This document shows positions 57,572-64,000 of a stretch of DNA of 64,000 nucleotides, piece after piece; position 1 is the first letter of the stretch, and each line of letters opens with the position of its first letter. Under the pieces are notes generated by a model. The model had not been told where the DNA came from. It saw only the letters and a program-made list of their open reading frames with translations, and searched no databases. The position numbers were made by a program, and so were the translations under genes. This DNA is from Fasciolopsis buskii. Lineage: Eukaryota > Platyhelminthes > Trematoda > Plagiorchiida > Fasciolidae. The stretch is from positions 343,823 through 407,822 of the forward strand of contig LUCM01004193.1 in NCBI GenBank assembly GCA_008360955.1, in the 5' to 3' direction.

Positions 57572-58083
57572 TAATTTTAAGTGTGAGTAGCAGTAGATAA
57601 AGCATTTATAAAGTACTGTGATATCGTTGCTCAACTCACCATTAGGAAACCATGGAAGCACTGTACAGCTATTTCATCCTTGTTAGGAGTCATCAGCAGT
57701 GCATATCCATCGCGCCCGAACTGGGACGCGTACCCGGGACTAACGATTTTGAGTCGAACGCCTTAGCCATTACGCTGCCGGGCAGGCTTTGAACAATTTG
57801 CTAAGCTTCATCAGATGATGCTGCACCTATCCTTTGCTGTGCGCTGGAAGCCGTGCAAATCAGTGACGAATAGGTGCGAAATCACGTGGTGAAGTTCAAC
57901 AAACCGTTGAGAACCTGCTCCTCAGTATAATGGCTAAAGCATTCGATTCAAAATTGTCCCGGTTTCGAGTTCCAGTTCGGATGTGGCGGATATGCACTGC
58001 TGATTGTTTCTTGCAAGGATGAAACAGCTGTACAGTGCTTCCAGTTTTTCTTAATGGTCAGTTGAGTGATCATATCATATGGC
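57572..58083. repeat. Right arm of the nested inverted repeat (two SINE units, - then +)
   Basis: Mirror image of the left arm with few differences: a minus-strand SINE unit at 57611-57789 and a plus-strand unit at about 57905-58083. Identity fades only in the last 50 bases (after about 58030), where the left arm still has the standard SINE tail. The loss of match at one outer edge is what would be expected if the arms had existed long enough to diverge there, or if one arm was assembled from a different copy. Confidence 0.8.
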
Positions 58084-59680
58084 AAATTACTTCATGAAAA
58101 CACTTTGAAGTGCTAATAAATCATGCATAACCATGGATATTCGCCACTAAACAAAGAATACGCCCGGTAAACCAAGTGAATCAGTGAGAGTCGCAACTCC
58201 CTAGCAGTATGGAAAGCGGTCTTTTGAAAAGTCAAGCCAAATTCTCTCACTTCAGGATTGTGCCTAGTCGTCCAATAATCAATTAGTTATTTTAAGATGG
58301 AAATTTTGTTTTCTCGAAGTTTTCAGACTACACTGTCCTCTGTAAGAAGGTAGATTTTGGGAACATTCTAATTCGAGGATTTCAAAACCTATTCTCCAGA
58401 ATCCAGATGTTTAGTGATGTGAAAATTGGCTGGAGACTGTAGAGACCTAGTAAATTATCGTCACCTCTGGACTACGAAGTCAGAAGCACAATGACACAAA
58501 AATTTATTGTCCATAAGTGCAGGTGGCTATTGGTCCATTATATAAATAATCACACTTCAGATTGTGACTTTATTGAGCTGTTGCTTTCCGACAGTAATTA
58601 TCGCTTTATTTGTGCTCATTCATTGTTGACTGAAGTCGTTTCAACTTTACGGATATCAGTCACTACACGCTGTCTTTAGGCAGGGTATATTGAAGACCAA
58701 ACAGAGAATCAACTTGATTCACCAATACGCGGAACCTATTTCTCCTCCCAGTCTGACTGCATGAAATGAGTTCTAATTTACATCAACTCACCTCAGTTTC
58801 CCATCCTTCAACCCCTCCATTTCTGCTGATTGCGCTATAAGCCGCATTGTACTAACCTTTCCCCAATCCATTTCCTTGCCCAAGCTGTGGTAGGATTTAG
58901 TGATTAATTCTCAGGCGGATTTTACTTTCTGAAATGGCTGTTGTTTCACACGGATTAGGGACCATCATGAAATCAACGAGGTTTGGATTATCCGAATATC
59001 CCGTCGTTTTCTGCCATTACGTAGATTAAGTCTAAAGTATTCTTCTTGTTCAGTAGCCTTTGGCTATTATTTGTTAGCTAGTAGCCATTGTTTAGTGGTC
59101 TTGGGGTGACCTAAGTAGTTCCAGTTAGGATTGAAGTAAACATACCTCTCTTCGGGTGAAATTAAGGTTGGTGACGAAATTTACACAGGGTTATCAATTC
59201 TTAAAAACTGAAAATTACACCTGCTAGTTGATTTGCCTTTTACGATGTTTTGTCCGAAATACATGTATCTGTTCCATCTGAGTTTATGATCGCTGAAACC
59301 ATCTAGAGGCTACTAGAAGATAGCCAGAAACGAGCAACTGTCGGGAAAACTTTCATCTATTCCGTCGGATATTACCGCACATTGGAGTGCTGCCTCAGTG
59401 TCTTCCAAATTCTCCTTCGATTTTCTTCTCACACTAATAATGTTAGGACAGTGAGGGATTATATGGTATCCTATTCTACCTCTGAACCTTCGCAAAATAA
59501 GCCAGAACATTAGCAGAATTATTGCGATGTTCAGTTCGGCTTACTTGTCCTCACTGCAACTTCTGACCTGTATGACGAAATGATGAATCTGTCAAAAATT
59601 TTTCTCTGCGCTATGGAACAACCACGAATAACGGTTCAATACAAAGCAGACCAACTTGAACAAACCACTTGATTTTTCAG
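58084..59680. other. Non-coding stretch, no feature recognised
   Basis: A 62-codon ATG frame at 58491-58679 and a 65-codon minus-strand frame at 59313-59510 have no motifs or supporting signals. Confidence 0.45.
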
Positions 59681-59801
59681 CCAAATTTATCTACCGGATA
59701 ATTTTACCAACATTATCGAATACTTTGCCAAAGATTTTACAACCCTTCAGTTTCATAAATACAACGGAAAGTGTGGACTGACCGCAGTTCACTGTGATAT
59801 G
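59681..59801 (+). CDS. Candidate internal exon, unknown product
   Basis: The acceptor ACCACTTGATTTTTCAG ends at 59680 and a GTAGGC donor begins at 59802. The 121-base frame carries one leading base and 40 codons (QIYLPDNFTNIIEYFAKDF then TTLQFHKYNGKCGLTAVHCDM), ending in phase 0. The peptide has the mixed aromatic, acidic and Cys content of a folded domain. Without the donor, the frame stays open to TAG at about 59874 (64 codons in all). The family is not recognised. No partner exons were found. Confidence 0.4.
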
Positions 59802-60302
59802 GTAGGCACTGTGTTTAGCTCCTCAAAAGAAAATCGAATTCAACGATTTCAGAGTTCTATTTCGGTCGCAGCATAGGTTGCTGATTTTCGTGAGATTCTG
59901 ATAGATGAGCTCAACGTTCAGACAAAAAAGGTCTCGTCACCAGTCGAGGTGAGGTCCCCAATGTGCCACTGTTGCCTGAACCAGTGGTGGAATGTTATAG
60001 AACTAATTGTCAAGCTTAACGATCAGGAGTTCGGGAAAAAAGCTCACATATATATATTTGACCAGAGGCATGGAATTTTGATCACATTTTCTCTTTTCAA
60101 AGATGAAGCCTCAACAAGATAACTCCTTCATCCAATTGGAAAAATCTAAAAGAATTCGGATGAAAATTTGCCGAATTCTACACCGTTGGAGCACTCAATT
60201 CTCCTCTATTTTTCATGTTATATTTTTGTAATCTTTCTTCTCAGCCTGCTACTTCAAAACTTAATTGTATTAAATTCAAGAGAGTTTGGGTTTTAGAGCT
60301 TT
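59802..60302. other. Non-coding stretch with a short AT microsatellite
   Basis: (AT)n at 60047-60057. No frame or repeat recognised. Confidence 0.45.
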
Positions 60303-60473
60303 ATGGCATCTCGTAAATCAACCCAAACTTGTGCACAGTCAAGTGCACGAACAGTGGTAATTCCTGTTGTCGAAACTGGGAAGAAGGTTACCACAAGACA
60401 ACGTGTACGGAGGCCTGCCACAAGACAGCTTGATTCAAGTCCCATCATTTATGTTCAAGACGGTCAAAGATGA
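60303..60473 (+). CDS. Candidate 56-residue basic ORF, open beyond a single TGA
   Basis: An acceptor-like TTGGGTTTTAG ends six bases before the ATG at 60303. The frame encodes a basic, Thr/Ser/Arg-rich peptide (MASRKSTQTCAQSSARTVVI; TTRQRVRRPATRQLDSS) and stops at TGA 60471-60473. In the same phase it continues QTFIPDKFQILDQINKRI and MKFWKSRIL for 36 more codons to TAA, so the TGA may be a decay mutation or the real end. Downstream frames to 61335 remain protein-like in short pieces (for example RRLATGNLGSSSVPVTWSAE near 61110). This may be the remains of an unrecognised element or gene. No domain is assigned. Confidence 0.3.
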   Translation: MASRKSTQTCAQSSARTVVIPVVETGKKVTTRQRVRRPATRQLDSSPIIYVQDGQR

Positions 60474-62981
60474 CAAACTTTCATCCCGGATAAATTCCAA
60501 ATTCTGGATCAAATAAACAAGAGAATTATGAAGTTTTGGAAATCTCGCATTCTTCAAACAACTCCATCACTGATGGTATTTTAATGGATCACGTTTACGC
60601 TTTGACGAGGAGCATGCAGTTCAGTCAATGTGAGAAATCGAAAGACTAGTAAATGAACGGGGATACAGCTTTAAAATAAAATCACATAGTCCTCATGGAA
60701 TCGAAATGAAGCAGCAGTGCTAAACCTAAGAGATCAGTTCAAGGATGGCAGGTCAAGTTACCTGAACTCGAATTCCAAATATGAGTACTACAGCTAAGAA
60801 ATCATTAGCATGAAGTGGAGTGTCCAGAAAAAGCTACCGTTGGGTCATTAGATTTAAACAAGTACAAAGACCCTCGGGATAGGGTAAACAAGACAATAAT
60901 TGATTCACGGAAAATGGACAATTGGCAACACATAACTGGAAGTCTAGGAGTTATTCTCCACTAACGAATCCAAAACTGGCTCATTAACAATTCAAAAAAT
61001 GCTAGTTGAGAGCTTTTAGACGGAAAAAATAAAGATTATCAATAGTACACAACAGGGCAAATCATAAAGGAAAGTGACTTCCGAAAAATGGGCACTTCTG
61101 TTCGGCGGCTTGCCACCGGAAATCTTGGCTCGTCGTCAGTTCCGGTGACTTGGAGTGCAGAATATCGACAATTATGAATAATATTACTCATTATTTTCGT
61201 CTCCACAACATAAACAGAATCACAAATCAGAATGAAGAACTGATAAGGCCGATTAACAATTTATTGAGTAAAGCATTTTGTGCTGCACGGTGTTCTAAAC
61301 ACTACTGCCAACTGCTCACACTGAGAAGTCGATAAAAATAAAAGATGTTTTGTATCAAGGGACCTTAAGAAACAATAAAATAGGATACATCACCGGTGTC
61401 TGCATCTAACGAAATTCACATTAAAATTTTAGAAGAATACAATCAGCTAGCCCTTACTGATGACGATTTTTTGTCTGCTGATGACTAAACGCCTAAGATC
61501 TAAAGGCTGAGCTCAGTTGTTGGAACTTTGAAAATGCACCAGCCTCGGTCAAGTTCACTACCAAATTTCAAAAGTATTGAGACTTCGGCAGGTAAATTTC
61601 CATCAGAAAAACTACTTTGGAAATGGTTTACTGTTGTAACCGAGATGTCGGCTAATTATATTCTGTTCCGAAATGGTCAAATATGGATGTCACACAACAA
61701 GTGAATTATATACTCCTCGAGACAGTCAAATCCTTATTGGTCCTATAAGCGAAACCAAATGATTCGTTTCCACAAAGCTCTTTGTAATGAAATTAGTAGT
61801 GTGGATTCAGCAGAATGAGTTCTTCAGCTGCTTGTCCTGGGATGTTATAAATGAGTAAATTCGTCGGAAATACCCAATGCACTATTGGAATTGTGGTTGC
61901 CTGGCCGGTAGAAGCATCATCATATGGATTAATAAAGTAGTGTACTCCCAACCGGTTAATGATGAGAGCGGAAGAAATTCCAGCGGTTTTAGTGCACAGC
62001 AGATTTTTAGAGAAAGACCAGATTTTTATTATTTTTATTTAGAGAATGCATAAGTAATGGAAGACATTCTAAATTTCATTGGCCTTTGTTTAGAAAACCC
62101 ATCTGTCTTGCGAACACCCATGAACCATTTCTTAGTTTGACTCTACCTTACTCCCGCCAACAGAATAGAAAACGACAAGCTCCAAATCACCTGACAGCCA
62201 ATCGAATGTCATTTTTACTAGTTTCGTCTCTAATCTTAGGGGTGGAAATCACTGAAGACATTTGATTTTGTCTGAATATGCTTTTGGGACTACTCACTAC
62301 AGATTAGAAGAAAGAGGGGAAATGAAGCATACTAGGTAAGCTTATTCTTTTTATATGCTCATGATCGAGAGCTCGAGCGCGGTAGTACGTGCACGGTGAC
62401 AGACAACTCGCTTATCATAATTCTTAGCAAATAACCTGCCATCACAAATTCTTGCATCAAAATTGTCCCCTGTGCCTTAGACCTAACGAAGTACGAGGCG
62501 ACCATTTTCATTTTCCGACCTATCTTTAATCTTGTTCGTACCCGAACGTATACTTTACCTCAAATTACTCTGTATGCAAAGCCTCAGATTAGCTAACTAA
62601 TAGTTATTAGAAGCCACCCTGTTTGCTTCGATTTGTCCGAACTAGGTCTAAGGGACAACGTTTTGTAAAATACGGATTGATGAAATTTCCTTTTTCACAT
62701 AATTTTCTTAAATCATAAGCAACCCTGGAGTAGGTGGAAAACGAAGCGTAATCTTCACGCCTCTTAATTGAGAATCACCATAAAGAAACATTCAACGAAT
62801 ATCGATTGAATTCCGAGTGATTGCTTGAGCGACATCACTCGTGGGTAACTTGGCTGTATTTTGGTTACCATGTTAACGGCTGGGTGGGTCAAGGTCAAGC
62901 GTGAAATCTGAATACAGTAAGTTGCAAAAAGCAGTCTATCTGAAAGTAGCAACAAGGTTTATTGAACAAATTCAGTCTTCA
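60474..62981. other. Unassigned stretch, 5' part with broken protein-like frames
   Basis: 60480-61335 has several short polar frames in changing phase that look like a decayed coding unit, but no motif identifies it. 61340-62980 shows nothing recognisable. Confidence 0.35.
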
Positions 62982-63090
62982 TGAAATAATTCACCATGCG
63001 ATATCATCGCTTAACTCACCATAAGGAAACCATGAAAGCATTATGCAGCTGTTTCATTCTTGTTAGGAATCATCAGCAGTGCATATCGAT
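62982..63090 (-). repeat. tRNA-Leu-like SINE, truncated copy
   Basis: Matches only the tail part of the SINE family (plus-strand blocks AACTCACCATAAGGAAACCATG and CATCAGCAGTGCATATC). The match stops where the tRNA-like head should begin, at GCATATCGATG. Oriented on the minus strand, like the copy at 13.9 kb. Confidence 0.65.
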
Positions 63091-63692
63091 GAAAACATTC
63101 AATCTCCTACTACCAAAATGCATCAAACTCAGCTTTGTTTGCACTTGATGGCAGAATGTCATAGGCTCTGAACACTAAAAAGCGGCAAACACTTGCAAAA
63201 TTATTAGCAATGAATTGCTTAGAGTTGAATATAATGTTCTTTTTTCAGTGCTATCTTTTCCACCCACCGGGTCATACATTCTCGGAATACGAATCACCCT
63301 GAAAGTAGAATGCCCTTAAAACATCTCCACCAAATTAGCGTCTGATTTGGTGGAAATCAACCGGCTTCGGTCGATGTGTGGATTGCGAAATGCAACATTA
63401 ATCTACTGAAAATACCATTCACATTATCGTTTGATGTCAAAAACAACAGCTGATTGCGCTCAGGTTCGTCTGAATTGAGTTTGGAGATCGGATGCATCGA
63501 ACAGTGTTTGTCTGTCATTTGACTGCACCAGATTTCTCTTTTCAATCCTTGAGGTTTTGAAATCCTTAACTCCTTGACCATCGGGAAAGAGGCACAGTTC
63601 AGTCAGGATAGTGGTTCCCAAGTAGTCTCCCGTGATTTGTGTCAAGAAAAGGTGCAGCTACCCAAACAGCATCTTTATCTAATATCATAAAT
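63091..63692. other. Non-coding stretch with two overlapping minus-strand frames
   Basis: Minus-strand frames at 63357-63581 and 63460-63645 overlap in different phases. The second is polar (FKTSRIEKRNLVQSNDRQTL) and could be an exon, but no clear splice site was found. A small hairpin (CCACCAAAT ... ATTTGGTGG) lies at 63328-63354. Confidence 0.35.
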
Positions 63693-64000
63693 CAGGATAA
63701 TTTATTTACAAACATCCCAGTCCTTTCCGAAATCGTGTTGAATTAACGATTCGGGATTCACCCCCTGCCGTAAAACAGTAATTCTACGATCCTCATTCCA
63801 GACATCTAAAATTTATCATTTGCGGATTCCCAATCCTATTGTTATGGAAGCATCCGCAAAAATGAGTAAATTTTAGATGTCTGGAATGAGGATCGTAGAA
63901 TTACGTGTTTTACGGCAGGGGGTGAAATCCCGAAATCGTAATTCAAACACGATTTCGGAAAGGACTGGAATGTTTGTAAAAATAATAAACAAATATCCTG
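63693..64000. repeat. Foldback (palindromic) element at the window end
   Basis: The left arm 63693-63830 is the reverse complement of 63846-64000 with a 15-base loop and few mismatches or short indels. Both ends begin CAGGATA when read inward. The structure fits a foldback or MITE-type element of about 308 bases. The right end coincides with the last base of the window, so the terminus and any target-site duplication cannot be checked. Confidence 0.75.

Noticed and set aside
1..64000. Bacterial or phage gene clusters, CRISPR arrays, rRNA genes
   Set aside because: No operon-like long frames, no regularly spaced direct repeats and no rRNA-like conserved blocks; the sequence is plainly eukaryotic.

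Overview
This 64 kb window is eukaryotic, AT-rich and mostly non-coding. The longest open frame is about 156 codons. There are no operons, ribosome binding sites, CRISPR arrays, rRNA genes or convincing intact tRNA genes. The repeat content (an RTE-type non-LTR retrotransposon with a C-terminal RLRWLGH-type segment, CR1/Jockey-like and Ty3/gypsy-like relics, tRNA-derived SINEs, foldback elements) and the scattered short exon-like frames suggest a repeat-rich invertebrate, most likely a flatworm (tapeworm or fluke). That assignment is an inference from sequence style; no host gene in the window names the organism.

The best-supported content is mobile DNA. Two nearly identical 3.8 kb copies of one RTE-like retrotransposon lie in the same orientation at 20599-24376 and 39707-43489. 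Both carry the same stop codons, frameshifts and damaged catalytic motifs. Much older relics are a CR1/Jockey-like reverse transcriptase at about 7.4-8.2 kb (+), an RTE-like reverse transcriptase at 44.5-45.5 kb (-), a second CR1/Jockey-like fragment at 46.5-46.8 kb (-), a Ty3/gypsy integrase fragment at 47.5-47.7 kb (+) and a possible integrase tail at 35.2 kb (-). The 44.5-47.7 kb interval is therefore a small transposon graveyard.

Short repeats form a second layer. A tRNA-Leu-like SINE family occurs at 13.9, 57.1-58.1 (four units) and 63.0 kb. The four units form a nested inverted repeat of about 1 kb, centred on the only N in the window (57571). A second tRNA-like head lies at 49.3 kb. 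A two-module repeat occurs at 3.6-4.0 and 5.45-5.8 kb with one module inverted between copies. Foldback structures lie at 35.5 kb and at the very end (63693-64000).

Host genes are visible only as candidate exons, recognised by a pyrimidine tract plus AG, an open frame and often a GT donor. The best are two phase-compatible exons at 24621-24655 and 24873-24966, two phase-compatible exons at 53812-53903 and 54142-54240, and single exons at 18614-18747, 56697-56788 and 59681-59801, all on the plus strand. None has a recognisable product. Short exons of this kind also occur by chance in AT-rich DNA, so confidence is modest and transcript data would be decisive.
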